51,280 nt of DNA from Candidatus Acidiferrales bacterium (GCA_030037315.1 JASHRM010000160.1:1-51280); one strand, 5' to 3'. Positions 8,000 through 17,000 are shown, counted from the stretch's first letter. The notes: a model not told the origin generated them from the letters alone. Numbers and translations are program-made.

Positions 8000-9643
8000 C
8001 TACGCCCTCGGCAGTGCCGAGACGGCGAGGCGTTCGTCCTTGCCGGGGTCGTTCACCAAGTAGCATTCGTCGTTGAAGATCATGGTGGCGCGAGTCTCGC
8101 TGCTGTAAGCAGGCCAGTGCGGCAGCGAAGACGTGCTCGGATTGCCGGTGCGAGCAAAGGCGGCCCAAGCTCCGCTGACTTTCGCCGCGAGCGGGCCAAG
8201 ATCGGCGCCCGTGCCGTTCATGCCGGGCGTTTTGTCGGTATTGTCGAAAACGAAAGAAAGCTCGATGCCGTGAGGCGAGCGCAACTTGCCGCCGAGCACG
8301 GGGCTGCGCCAAGCGAAGATGTACATGTAGGCGGGCGCTGCGTGCTGCGCGGATTTGCGTTCGGCTTGCGTGATGGCGTTCATGCGCATCATGCGATCGG
8401 TGGTGATGGCGAAATAAATGTCGCTGGGCGAGCTATTCGGCAGACCCTTCTTGTAAACGGCGATGAGCGAATCGAGCTGGGCGTCGTCCGCGAGATGCAA
8501 ATAGGATTTCAGCTTGGAGCGCATCGTGGCTTCGTCGAGATTGAAAAGCGATGAGTCGGCCATGCCGAGCAGCACGCTCGATTCGGTGCCGTTGGTGCCA
8601 ATAAGCATCGGTACATTTGCCGTTTGCGCGGGTGCGTCGGGATCGAACGGTTGGCGCGGAAGCGAGCGACCGTCCACGACTGGGCCGAGGCGGATGGAAT
8701 TGGGTCCGGTCATCGCACGCATGGCGTCGAGCATTTCCTGCATCGGGACTTTTTGCAGATCGTCGACGTGGTCGGGCGAGATTTTGAGCTGCGCGAGAAA
8801 TTTTCGCGCGGCTGCGTCGGCTTCATCGGTGGTGCTAACCCGCAGAGTCGATCCGCTTTCGACGATGGCTTTATGGAACAGGCCTTTCGCTGGCGGCATC
8901 GCCATTAACACGCTGACTTTTCCTCCGCCGCCTGATTCGCCGAAGATGGTGACATTTTCTGGATCGCCGCCGAACTGCGCGATGTTGTCGCGCACCCATT
9001 CGAGCGCGAGTACGCAATCGAGCATGCCAACATTGCCTGAGTCGGCATATTTTTCGCTGATCTTGCCGAGGTAGAGATAACCGAAGACGTTCAGGCGATG
9101 GTTGATGCCGACGACGACCACGTCCTGCTTGTGCGCGAGATTGACGCCATCGTAAGTGGGCGAGCCGTCTGACCCGCCGGTGTAACCTCCGCCATGGAGC
9201 CAGACCATCACAGGGCGTTTGCCGCCAGCGACGCTCGGCGTCCAGACGTTGAGGACGAGACAATCTTCGCTGACTTTGCCGGGGCCGAAAATATCGCCCA
9301 TGGCGATGCGAATGTCGGAACCGGTGGCGGTCGAAAGATTTTGCGGGGCCATATCGCCGTAAGTGAACGCGTCGAGTGTTTCCTTCGAAGGCTGCGGCGG
9401 ATGCGCTGCGAGAAACCGTCCGGCGCCTTCAGGAGCCGCGCCGTAATGGACACCTTTGAAGAGGCAGACGCCGTCGGCGGACGTGCCGCGGACCTTGCCA
9501 TATTTTGTGGCGACGACAGGATTCGCGTCAGCAAAAACGGCGCGAGCCAGTTGCGGAACAGTGCTACCAGCGATGGCTGCGCTGCCGCTTATCAGTGAAA
9601 GCTTCAACAGTTCACGGCGATCGATTCGTTTGTCGTGACGCAT
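8000..9643 (-). CDS. Type B carboxylesterase with Tat-like signal
   Basis: This 547-residue alpha/beta hydrolase of the carboxylesterase/para-nitrobenzyl esterase family cleaves carboxylic esters. The oxyanion motif HGGG is at 150-153. The nucleophile is Ser237 in GESGGGG, and EDCLVLNVW (126-134) is a family signature. A histidine in SPHGIELSFVF near the C-terminus is the likely triad base. The N-terminus has a twin-arginine leader (DRRELLKLSLISGSAAIAG), implying export in folded form. The frame stays open far upstream, but the ATG at 9643 is clearly the start: it overlaps the MFS stop as TGATG, so the two genes are translationally coupled. The coupling suggests the esterase releases an acid that the transporter imports. 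Confidence 0.9.
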   Translation of the reverse strand: MRHDKRIDRRELLKLSLISGSAAIAGSTVPQLARAVFADANPVVATKYGKVRGTSADGVCLFKGVHYGAAPEGAGRFLAAHPPQPSKETLDAFTYGDMAPQNLSTATGSDIRIAMGDIFGPGKVSEDCLVLNVWTPSVAGGKRPVMVWLHGGGYTGGSDGSPTYDGVNLAHKQDVVVVGINHRLNVFGYLYLGKISEKYADSGNVGMLDCVLALEWVRDNIAQFGGDPENVTIFGESGGGGKVSVLMAMPPAKGLFHKAIVESGSTLRVSTTDEADAAARKFLAQLKISPDHVDDLQKVPMQEMLDAMRAMTGPNSIRLGPVVDGRSLPRQPFDPDAPAQTANVPMLIGTNGTESSVLLGMADSSLFNLDEATMRSKLKSYLHLADDAQLDSLIAVYKKGLPNSSPSDIYFAITTDRMMRMNAITQAERKSAQHAAPAYMYIFAWRSPVLGGKLRSPHGIELSFVFDNTDKTPGMNGTGADLGPLAAKVSGAWAAFARTGNPSTSSLPHWPAYSSETRATMIFNDECYLVNDPGKDERLAVSALPRA

Positions 9644-10929
9644 CAGGCCAACTCCTGTTGAGTGACAGCTCGCGAGCTGGGCGTCTTGGGCATCGCGGCA
9701 AATGCGATGGCCACTATGCCGAGCGCGGCCAGCAGCGCGTTCAACTCGAATGCCGGCGTGTAGCTTTTGTAATGATCGAAAACCCATCCTCCGACTGTCC
9801 CAGCCGGCGAAGCAATCACTGAGATGAGCAGCGTCATGGTGCCGTAGAGTTTCGGAAAGGCTGCCGGCCCATAGTAGTGCGCGATCATCGTTCCCACGCA
9901 TGTAAATGCCCAGCCGTAGGCCATGCCGTTCAGCAGCGCCGCCACGTAGGCCATCCATAGCGCCCCCGGCATCGCTGCGATCGCGAGGTACGAGCCGATG
10001 AAGTACACAGCGAGCCCGAGCACAAATGCCACGCGCGCGTTCATGTAATCCATCAGCACGCCGCCCAGCCACCGGCCCACCAGCGTTCCGATCGTCAGAA
10101 AACCCAGAGCCAATTCCGCGTTGGAGGCGTTGAATCCCACCCCAATCAAACGCCGTGTCCAATGCGCAACGAAAAGAAAGAATGGAAATGTGGAAACGAT
10201 TCCCGCGATGGCGATCAGCCAATAGGCACCCGTTCCGTATGCCTGCCCAGAAGTCCACGGATATTTCGTCGCCAGAGCATCGGTACGCGAGATCTGGTTT
10301 TGCTCTTCCGGCGGAATTCCATCTACCGTTTGTCCCATCGACTCCGGGCTTTCCTTGACGAAGAGGAGCGCCAGAAGCCCGGCCACCACTACTGCACCCG
10401 CAACGATGAACCATCCCATCCGCCAGTTATTTCGGTGCGCGCGGATTACTTCCCCGAGCAAGGGCGCCGCCAGCCCGGCAAATCCCGAAGCCGAGACTGC
10501 AATCCCGTTCGCCCGACCGCGATATTTCCGGAACCAGCGGGCGACGGCGGTGAAGGCGGGCACCAGGGTCGCGAAGCTGATCCCGGTTCCGATCACCACG
10601 CCGAACGCGACCAGATATTCCCACGGTTTCGTCACGAATAAAGCGAGGTACAGCGCTCCCGCGAGGATCATTGCCGAGCCCAATACAAACGTGGCCCGCA
10701 GGCCGATCTTCACGATTGAGATCGCCACTAGCACCGCAGCCAGGCCCACGAAAATATTCAGCAGCTGAAAACCGAACCCGCGCGTTGTGCCGCTCATGAC
10801 GATGTCGCGAGTCATGAAATCGTTGATGATCACGCTGCCGCCATAATAGGGAAAGCCCATGTTGATGAAGTCGAGGCAAAACAGCGCCGCAACCAGCTTC
10901 CAGCCGTAGAAATTTTGTTTTTCAGGCAC
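9643..10929 (-). CDS. MFS transporter, OFA (oxalate/formate antiporter-like) family
   Basis: A 428-residue, 12-helix major facilitator. The FYGWKLV opening, the RWFRKYRGRANGIA loop and HYYGPAAFPKLYGT near the C-terminus are typical of the OFA group, which carries small organic acids. I set the start at GTG 10929 because AGGAGA precedes it and because the protein then begins (M/V)PEKQNFYGWKLV, exactly parallel to its neighbour MPEKRGFYGWKLV. An ATG 22 codons upstream would overlap the neighbouring gene. It is a tandem paralogue of the next MFS gene, with identical length. Its stop overlaps the esterase start. The substrate is not known; proximity to pobA hints at aromatic or short acids. Confidence 0.9.
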   Translation of the reverse strand: MPEKQNFYGWKLVAALFCLDFINMGFPYYGGSVIINDFMTRDIVMSGTTRGFGFQLLNIFVGLAAVLVAISIVKIGLRATFVLGSAMILAGALYLALFVTKPWEYLVAFGVVIGTGISFATLVPAFTAVARWFRKYRGRANGIAVSASGFAGLAAPLLGEVIRAHRNNWRMGWFIVAGAVVVAGLLALLFVKESPESMGQTVDGIPPEEQNQISRTDALATKYPWTSGQAYGTGAYWLIAIAGIVSTFPFFLFVAHWTRRLIGVGFNASNAELALGFLTIGTLVGRWLGGVLMDYMNARVAFVLGLAVYFIGSYLAIAAMPGALWMAYVAALLNGMAYGWAFTCVGTMIAHYYGPAAFPKLYGTMTLLISVIASPAGTVGGWVFDHYKSYTPAFELNALLAALGIVAIAFAAMPKTPSSRAVTQQELA

Positions 10930-10978
10930 TTGATCTCCTATGAGATTGCCGAATTTGCGTTGATCGCTAGGCTCATGC

Positions 10979-12265
10979 TCACGCGGCCTGGGCAACTGCG
11001 GTGGATTCGGTTGTGTGACGCGGCATCGTGGCGAACAGAATGGCGACGATACCGATCACGGTGATAAGGATGTTGAGTTGCCAGGCGTGTGTGTAGCTGC
11101 CGTAATGATCGAAAATTTTTCCGCCGACCCAGGCAGCAGGCGAGGCGCCACCGGAAGTCCAAAACAGCAGCGTTCCCGCGAGCTTCGGAAATGCCGCGGG
11201 ACCAAAATAGTGCGCGACACACGTGGTCATGCAGGTGAACGTCCAGCCGATGGCCAACCCGTACAGAACGGCGGCAGAGTCGGCGATCAGCAGCGCACCC
11301 GGTCCCGCGCGCAACGCGGCCAGAGAGCCGAAAATATAGCAGCACAGCCCGATGAGGAATGCGACGCGCGCATTCATGGTGTCCATCAGCCAACCGCCGA
11401 GCAAGCGACCGACAATGCAGGAAACCGGCATGAGACTCATGGAAAATGCCGCTTCACCGGAAGGTATTCCCGTACTCTGAAGATGAAGAACCCAGTGCGG
11501 GACAAAAAGGAAGAACGGAAATTGCGCGGCCAGGCCCGCGATCACAACGAGCCAATAGCTGCTGGTACGATAGGCTTCGCCAGCGCTCCATTCGTATGAC
11601 GTGACCAGCTTGCTGGGCACGTGAGCAGCCGTTGCGCCGATTACCGCTTTCGTGCCCCCGTCGGGTAGCTGGCCGAGATCTTCGGGACGCTCCTTCACGA
11701 AGAGCAGCGCGATGATGCCGGAAAGGACGGCGCAGCCAGCGCCAATCTCCCAACCGAGACGCCAATTGCCGTTGTGCGCGCGCAGGAAGCGATCCATCAG
11801 CGGAGCCATCAATCCGCAAATGCCGGAACCGCTGAGGACCATGCCGACGGCGCGGCCGCGGTAACGTTCAAACCAGCGAGCCGCCGCAGTGCTGCCGCAA
11901 ATAATGTCGCCGAAACAGATGCCGCAGCCAACGACCACGCCGTAAGCCAGGAGGAAGTGCCAGGGCCTCGTGGTCGCGAACGCAAGGAGGAGCGAGCCGA
12001 GGCAGACCAGCGCCGAACCGATGAGATAGGTGCTGCGGATGCCGCGCTTGGCAATCGACATCGCCACAAGCGTGGAGGGAAGGCCGACGAAGAGGTTCAC
12101 AAGCGTGGAGCCGAATCCGTACGTACCGCGGCTCATCGTTATTTGCTGGAGCATGTAAGGATTGATGATCGCGCCGATGTAAAACGGAAAGCCGAGGTTT
12201 AGAAAATCGATCGAGGCGAGCGCGCCGACAAGCTTCCAGCCATAAAATCCGCGTTTTTCGGGCAT
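10979..12265 (-). CDS. MFS transporter, OFA family (tandem paralogue)
   Basis: A 428-residue, 12-helix major facilitator closely similar in layout to the protein encoded just downstream. It shares FYGWKLVGAL, the RWFERYRGRAVGM loop (about 130-142) and HYFGPAAFPKLAGT near residue 350. The ATG at 12265 is preceded by a GAGAGG site. Forty-nine bases separate it from the second copy, so the pair is probably one transcript with the esterase. Sequence drift between the copies is considerable, especially in the central loop, so this is not a recent duplication. The gene is divergent from pobA across a 164-base gap. Confidence 0.92.
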   Translation of the reverse strand: MPEKRGFYGWKLVGALASIDFLNLGFPFYIGAIINPYMLQQITMSRGTYGFGSTLVNLFVGLPSTLVAMSIAKRGIRSTYLIGSALVCLGSLLLAFATTRPWHFLLAYGVVVGCGICFGDIICGSTAAARWFERYRGRAVGMVLSGSGICGLMAPLMDRFLRAHNGNWRLGWEIGAGCAVLSGIIALLFVKERPEDLGQLPDGGTKAVIGATAAHVPSKLVTSYEWSAGEAYRTSSYWLVVIAGLAAQFPFFLFVPHWVLHLQSTGIPSGEAAFSMSLMPVSCIVGRLLGGWLMDTMNARVAFLIGLCCYIFGSLAALRAGPGALLIADSAAVLYGLAIGWTFTCMTTCVAHYFGPAAFPKLAGTLLFWTSGGASPAAWVGGKIFDHYGSYTHAWQLNILITVIGIVAILFATMPRHTTESTAVAQAA

Positions 12266-12429
12266 TCCCCAAACCTCTCACTTTGCGGCTCTGCTACGAT
12301 GCCGACAAAGTGCTTCCCAATCTTCGCGGTCCGCCGCCCAAAACGGCAGGCCTGAGGTACAAAGGTGCCAGCATTCTAGTTTGATCTCTCCGCATTGCAA
12401 GATGAATGTAGAATGAGGCTGTCCGAGCA

Positions 12430-13623
12430 TTGAAATTGGAGACACAAGTCGGCATCGTCGGCGCAGGCCCCGCCGGTTTAATCCTTTCTCATCTGCTGCA
12501 TCTCGAAGGCATCGACTCCGTGGTGATCGAATCGCGCAGCCGTCAGTATGTGGAGGAGCGTGTGCGCGCGGGCCTGCTGGAGCAAGGCACGGTAGAACTG
12601 CTGAAGGAGACTGGCGCGGGCGCGCGGCTGGAACGCGAAGGATTAACCCATTACGGCATCGAGTTGAGATTTGGCGGGCGCGGGCACCGGATCGATTTCA
12701 AGGAACTCGCCAACCGTTCGGTGACGATTTATCCGCAGAACAAGGTGGTCGCTGACCTTTTCGATATTCGCTTCGCGGCGAAGGGCCGGATTTTCCTGGA
12801 AGCCGCCGACGCGAGCGTGCATGACTTCGGCGACGCGGGCAGCCGGGGCCCGAAACCGAAAATTCGATTCGTCGCCGGTGGGGAGCCTCACGAGCTGACC
12901 TGCGATTACATCGCGGGTTGCGATGGGTTTCACGGAATTTGCAGGCCGTCGATTCCGGAAGGCGCCCTGACGGTTTACGACCGCATTTATCCTTTTGGGT
13001 GGCTGGGAATTCTTGCCGAGGCGCCGCCATCGGCCGAAGAATTGGTATACGCGTACCACGAGCGCGGATTTTCTCTGCTTAGCATGCGCTCGCCGACGAT
13101 CAGCCGGCTCTATATCCAATGCGAGCCGGATGAAAACATTGAGGAATGGCCGGACGAGCGGATTTGGCGGGAACTTCACGCGCGGCTTGAGACGACGGAT
13201 GGCTGGCACCTGACGGAAGGGCCGATTTTGCAAAAAGGCGTAACCGGCATGCGCAGCTTCGTGATCGAGCCGATGCAGTACGGGCGCATGTTCCTGGCGG
13301 GCGATGCGGCGCACATCGTTCCTCCGACGGGAGCAAAGGGACTGAACCTGGCGGTTGCGGACGTGCGCGTGATGGCAGATGCGTTTACGCAGTTTTACAA
13401 ATCGGGAAACCAAGAAGCGCTCGACAATTACTCGAGGAAATGCCTGCGGCGAGTCTGGAAAGTACAGCGCTTTTCGTGGTGGATGACTTCGATGTTGCAC
13501 TTATTTCATACGGACAATGCATTCGACCAGCGCCGTCAATTAGCGGAACTCGATTACGTGACGAGTTCGCGTGCAGCGGCGCAAACGCTGGCGGAAAATT
13601 ACGTCGGCTTGCAAATGGAGTAA
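12430..13623 (+). CDS. pobA: 4-hydroxybenzoate 3-monooxygenase
   Basis: This flavoprotein hydroxylase converts 4-hydroxybenzoate to protocatechuate using NADPH, FAD and O2. The 397-residue product (P. aeruginosa PobA has 394) follows PobA throughout. GAGPAG at 11-16 binds FAD, CDYIAGCDGFHGICR matches the GD/DG region, and GDAAHIVPPTGAKGLNLA is the second FAD motif near residue 295. FSWWMTSMLH and the ending AENYVGL are also PobA hallmarks. The start is TTG at 12430; no ATG fits, and the GAGG upstream is rather distant. No pobR-like regulator and no protocatechuate ring-cleavage genes are in the window. It ends 25 bases before the convergent CsgG-family gene. Confidence 0.93.
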   Translation: MKLETQVGIVGAGPAGLILSHLLHLEGIDSVVIESRSRQYVEERVRAGLLEQGTVELLKETGAGARLEREGLTHYGIELRFGGRGHRIDFKELANRSVTIYPQNKVVADLFDIRFAAKGRIFLEAADASVHDFGDAGSRGPKPKIRFVAGGEPHELTCDYIAGCDGFHGICRPSIPEGALTVYDRIYPFGWLGILAEAPPSAEELVYAYHERGFSLLSMRSPTISRLYIQCEPDENIEEWPDERIWRELHARLETTDGWHLTEGPILQKGVTGMRSFVIEPMQYGRMFLAGDAAHIVPPTGAKGLNLAVADVRVMADAFTQFYKSGNQEALDNYSRKCLRRVWKVQRFSWWMTSMLHLFHTDNAFDQRRQLAELDYVTSSRAAAQTLAENYVGLQME

Positions 13624-13648
13624 TTGGGGGAGCCAGTGGCCCGCCCGG

Positions 13649-14710
13649 TTATTGAGTGACGGTTTTTACGGCGTCACCCGTCTTGAATCCGGTTCCCGAA
13701 ACGGCGACGCAAACGGCGGAGAGATCGTCTACGTCGGTGACTTTCACGACGCCCACTGGAGTTGCTAACCGACGGATAACCTGACCGGTCGATGGGTCCT
13801 TGATCTCTTTGGTCACGCGCTCAACGTTCAGCTGATCGCCAACTTTCAATCCGGCTTTCGCGCCGACGTTCAACACAATCTGCCCGCTATCAACCGCCGC
13901 GACGAGGCCGGATACGATGATCGTGCGTGCACTCACTTTTGTATTGTCGGCGATTAATCCGGCGCTGAGTTGTTCAACGGAAGCCTTCACGGCTTCGCCA
14001 AGAATCGTTTCCTGGAAATCGCTGCTGCCAAAATCGACGTTCCCGCCGCCGAATCCGTGCCAGTTGCTGCCGCCACCGGTCAAGGAAGTGCTGGAGCGAG
14101 ATGATTCGCCGTGGCCCTCGGCGACCCCCAGAATCTCGGCCGTATCGATATCGACGATCCGAGCGTCGATGTTGACGATCGCCTTGCTATTGGTGTGCTT
14201 GAATCCGCCAAGGCCGAATCCGCCAAAGCCGCCACCACCGCCGCCCACGCCCGTATTCTTCGTCTCATTCCCGAATTGCGTGATGCTGCCGACGATGATC
14301 GCATCCACGCCAAGGATTTTCCCGATTTTCGCGGCAGAGTTGGGATTCGCTCGATCACTGTTGGAGAAGTTCTGTTCCGACATGATCTTGTCCAGTTGCT
14401 GCCGCTCGATGATCGAATAGGTGCCGTCCTGCACGAGGTATTTGACAAGCAAATCGCTCACGCCTTTGCCGATGTCAATGTTTTGACCCAGTTGAGCAAC
14501 GGTGGCGGGCGGAATCGCGGAAAAATCAAAATCGAAGATGGCAACTCGCTTTTTGCGTCCTTGCGGGGCACCCGGCGCAGGAGCCGCTCCTGGAGCCGCA
14601 GTGGCCGTGGTAGGCGCGCCGGGCGTGGCAGCCTGTTGTTGTCCTTGAGCGGTTACGGATACGGACAGAAATGCGCCGAGCACCAGAATGACGAAAAGGC
14701 TCTTCTTCAT
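13649..14710 (-). CDS. CsgG-family protein with extra C-terminal domain
   Basis: A 353-residue exported protein. After a signal peptide (1-22) and an Ala/Pro-rich linker, residues 54-255 match the CsgG fold: RKKRVAIFDF, then YSIIERQQLDKIM, GVDAIIVGSITQFG and NIDARIVDIDTAEI. CsgG itself is the lipoprotein pore that secretes curli subunits. Here no lipobox cysteine is present, so pore-type anchoring is doubtful. Two glycine-rich inserts interrupt the fold (about 155-170 and 211-224). Residues 263-352 form an added beta-rich domain resembling FlgT C-terminal or SH3-like modules. No csgA, csgB, csgE or csgF is nearby. It is divergent from a secreted low-complexity protein. Confidence 0.85.
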   Translation of the reverse strand: MKKSLFVILVLGAFLSVSVTAQGQQQAATPGAPTTATAAPGAAPAPGAPQGRKKRVAIFDFDFSAIPPATVAQLGQNIDIGKGVSDLLVKYLVQDGTYSIIERQQLDKIMSEQNFSNSDRANPNSAAKIGKILGVDAIIVGSITQFGNETKNTGVGGGGGGFGGFGLGGFKHTNSKAIVNIDARIVDIDTAEILGVAEGHGESSRSSTSLTGGGSNWHGFGGGNVDFGSSDFQETILGEAVKASVEQLSAGLIADNTKVSARTIIVSGLVAAVDSGQIVLNVGAKAGLKVGDQLNVERVTKEIKDPSTGQVIRRLATPVGVVKVTDVDDLSAVCVAVSGTGFKTGDAVKTVTQ

Positions 14711-14746
14711 CGGACTCTCCCCAAAAAACGGCAGACTTCAACACAC

Positions 14747-14797
14747 TCCCGCCAAAAACTAGGCGGGAATCTTACTTTCCACACCCTGGCGTGTCAA
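14747..14797 (-). promoter_or_regulatory. Promoter and leader hairpin of the CsgG-family gene
   Basis: Read on the minus strand, TTGACA (14797-14792), a 17-base spacer and TAAGAT (14774-14769) make a good sigma-70 promoter. Right at the predicted transcript start is a 7-bp perfect stem, TCCCGCC/GGCGGGA (14747-14768, loop of eight bases). A hairpin at the extreme 5' end usually stabilises an mRNA; that role is inference. Confidence 0.65.
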
Positions 14798-14889
14798 CCA
14801 AACTGATAGAGCGGGTGGAAATCCTTTTCACGTTTGGAGGAGCTAACAAATGTTAGTAAGCCTGCCCATGACTCGAACCGTTCTGATAA

Positions 14890-14918
14890 TTGACATGAGT
14901 TTGCGCGAGGACTATGCT
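14890..14918 (+). promoter_or_regulatory. Promoter of the Gly/Tyr-rich secreted protein gene
   Basis: A perfect TTGACA (14890-14895), a 17-base spacer and TATGCT (14913-14918) predict a transcript starting near 14925. This excludes an in-frame start at 14914 and agrees with the start I chose at 15007. The -35 boxes of this promoter and the divergent CsgG promoter are about 90 bases apart, so one regulator could act on both. Confidence 0.65.
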
Positions 14919-15006
14919 GTGCGCCCTCATAAGGTGTTTCTGCGCCGATTGGCGCGCGTGGCATAACTACGGCTCAACCTCGGGAATGGCTCGAAATGGA
15001 GATCAA

Positions 15007-16884
15007 ATGATGAATTCCGCCACATTGAGAAAGTTGGTAACACGGCTGGCAGTTTTGATCGTGTTTCTATTCGCGGCGAGCACAGCGAGAGCGCAGAAAC
15101 ATCAGAGCGGAGGAGGAGGCAGCGCACCCCAGCAACACTCCGCACCTCCAGCTAACAATAACGGCGGGAGCCGCGGCGGAGTGAACACGGGTGGCGGCAG
15201 CAACGAAAGCCGCGGCTCGTCGAACAGCTACGGCTCGAACGCGAATCGCGGCGGCAACACAGGAGAAGCCGGAGGGAATAAATCCTCGAATCCATACGGC
15301 GAATACGGAAAATCTCCGTCAGGCGGTGCAGGATCAAACGAGCGGTCGAATCCTTACGGCTCTTACGGCAGCAGACAGCCCAGCACCGCCGGCGGCGCGG
15401 CTGGCGCGAATAAATCGAACGGACCGTACGGGTCCTATGGAAATCGGGGTGGAACAAACAGCATGGCCGGCAGCTCGCGCGGCGGCGCCAATAACGGCGC
15501 GCATCCTTCGTTCAACAATGGCACGAATCGCGGCGCGAACGGCAACGAATTCGGGCGCGGCGGTAACACGGCGGGCGGGCGGAGCAACGCGCTCGCAGCC
15601 AAAGGAAACAATTCGCTTGGCGCGCGCGGCGGAAACAACGTAGCTGGCAAGGGAAATGCGCTTTCGAGCCGCAATGGCGGGCCGCCTCCGGGCGGCCGCA
15701 GCGTGACTCGTGCCAACGGCGATCGCGTAGATTACAACCGAAACGGCCGGCCCACTTCGCTGACAACTCGCGGCGGTGCGTCAGCGAGATTTGACTCCCA
15801 CGGCCACGTGGCGTCGATCCGCTCCGGTGGCATGACGATCAACCGCGCCGGCCGGGGCCGCACGGTTATCACCGAGCGCGCCGATCATTCGAGGCTGGTT
15901 AGTATGGGCCGCGGGCGAGGTTTTTCCGAGCGTCCTTTCAGGCGTGGCGGGCACGAGTATCTGAACCGCACGTATTACAATCACGGAAGATATTACGCGC
16001 GCGCGTATCGCGGCTACTACTGGCACGGGTATCGTTATTATCGCTACGCGCCAGCCTACTACTACGCGCCAGGATTTTACGGCTGGGCTTATAACCCATG
16101 GGCACGGCCTGTCGCGTATGGATGGGGCTGGGGTGGCTCGCCGTGGTACGGATACTATGGATATTATTTCACGCCGTATCCGGTTTATCCCTCGGCGTCT
16201 TTCTGGCTGACCGACTACATCGTCGCTCAGAATCTGCAAGCTGCGTATGACGCAGGCGCGGCGAGCGCGGAACCAGCCGCTTTCCATCCGGATGGTCCGG
16301 CAGGATCAAACGGTCCAGTGCTTACGCCCGATGTGAAGAAAGCCGTCGCTGACGAAGTTGCAGCGATTATAGCGGCTGAAAAATCGAGCGCCGGAAATCA
16401 GTCCGCTGGTCCAGGAGATAATTCGGCGCCCGATGCGCTCGATCCAGCGCACAAGACATTTGTCGTTGGCACGGCGTTGAGCGAGCAGACGAGTGATGGG
16501 ACAACCTGCAGCTTGAGTCCTGGCGATGTAATCACTCGGACGAGCGATACTCCCGACGCGGATAAAAACGTGAGCGTTCGAGTGGCGGCAAGCATGAAGG
16601 AGGATTGTGCGGTGGGCTCGGATGTTTCTGTTTCTGTCGACGATCTGCAGGACATGCACAATCACTTGCGCGAACAAGTGGATGATGGCTTGGCGGCGCT
16701 TTCAAAGAACCAGGGCAAAAATGGATTACCGTCCGGCCCGGCGGGAAATCCGCAGGCGAATCCGGATGGGCAGGCGCAGCCCGATCAAAGTGTCGGCAAC
16801 GACCTAAATCAACAGCAGCAGCAGGCGGACCAAACTGAGAAAGACGTCGATCAATCCGCTAACGGCAACAGTGGCGGCGCCTGA
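15007..16884 (+). CDS. Secreted Gly/Asn/Tyr-rich low-complexity protein
   Basis: A 625-residue protein with a clear signal peptide (MMNSATLRKL then a hydrophobic core, cleaved after ARA at about 29). Residues 35-240 are almost only Gly, Ser, Asn, Ala and Arg, with three spaced copies of a (S)N(G)PYGxYG motif near 95-140. Residues 245-310 form an ordered patch (RANGDRVDYNRNGRPTSL, then HGHVASIRSGGMTINR). Residues 317-400 are extremely rich in Tyr, Trp and Gly. About 430-560 is a mixed, probably folded region, and the tail (570-625) is rich in Gln, Asn and Asp. GGAG precedes the ATG at 15007. I do not recognise a family with a known function. The composition suggests an extracellular matrix or amyloid-like protein. 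Confidence 0.8.
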   Translation: MMNSATLRKLVTRLAVLIVFLFAASTARAQKHQSGGGGSAPQQHSAPPANNNGGSRGGVNTGGGSNESRGSSNSYGSNANRGGNTGEAGGNKSSNPYGEYGKSPSGGAGSNERSNPYGSYGSRQPSTAGGAAGANKSNGPYGSYGNRGGTNSMAGSSRGGANNGAHPSFNNGTNRGANGNEFGRGGNTAGGRSNALAAKGNNSLGARGGNNVAGKGNALSSRNGGPPPGGRSVTRANGDRVDYNRNGRPTSLTTRGGASARFDSHGHVASIRSGGMTINRAGRGRTVITERADHSRLVSMGRGRGFSERPFRRGGHEYLNRTYYNHGRYYARAYRGYYWHGYRYYRYAPAYYYAPGFYGWAYNPWARPVAYGWGWGGSPWYGYYGYYFTPYPVYPSASFWLTDYIVAQNLQAAYDAGAASAEPAAFHPDGPAGSNGPVLTPDVKKAVADEVAAIIAAEKSSAGNQSAGPGDNSAPDALDPAHKTFVVGTALSEQTSDGTTCSLSPGDVITRTSDTPDADKNVSVRVAASMKEDCAVGSDVSVSVDDLQDMHNHLREQVDDGLAALSKNQGKNGLPSGPAGNPQANPDGQAQPDQSVGNDLNQQQQQADQTEKDVDQSANGNSGGA

Positions 16885-17000
16885 TCGAAACCGAAACCCT
16901 CAAGACAAAACTTCGCTAGAATTGGCGTTAGCGCCGGGACAGTTTCATGTCTCGGCGCCGACGCGCTGAGTTTCGGCCTTCCTGTCCATTTGGATCGCCC

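Noticed and set aside
9644-10414. Open frame extending the esterase far upstream to 10414 on the minus strand, suggesting a fusion protein
   Set aside because: The extra part is an out-of-frame shadow of the MFS gene. The esterase has a clear Tat leader starting at the coupled ATG at 9643.
14865-14890. GGTTCGAGTC on the minus strand, resembling a tRNA T-loop
   Set aside because: The flanking bases do not form a T-stem, no acceptor or anticodon arm exists, and the site lies next to a promoter.
14914-15006. Upstream in-frame start (14914) for the Gly/Tyr-rich protein
   Set aside because: It overlaps the -10 box of the predicted promoter. The ATG at 15007 has a ribosome site and directly begins a signal peptide.
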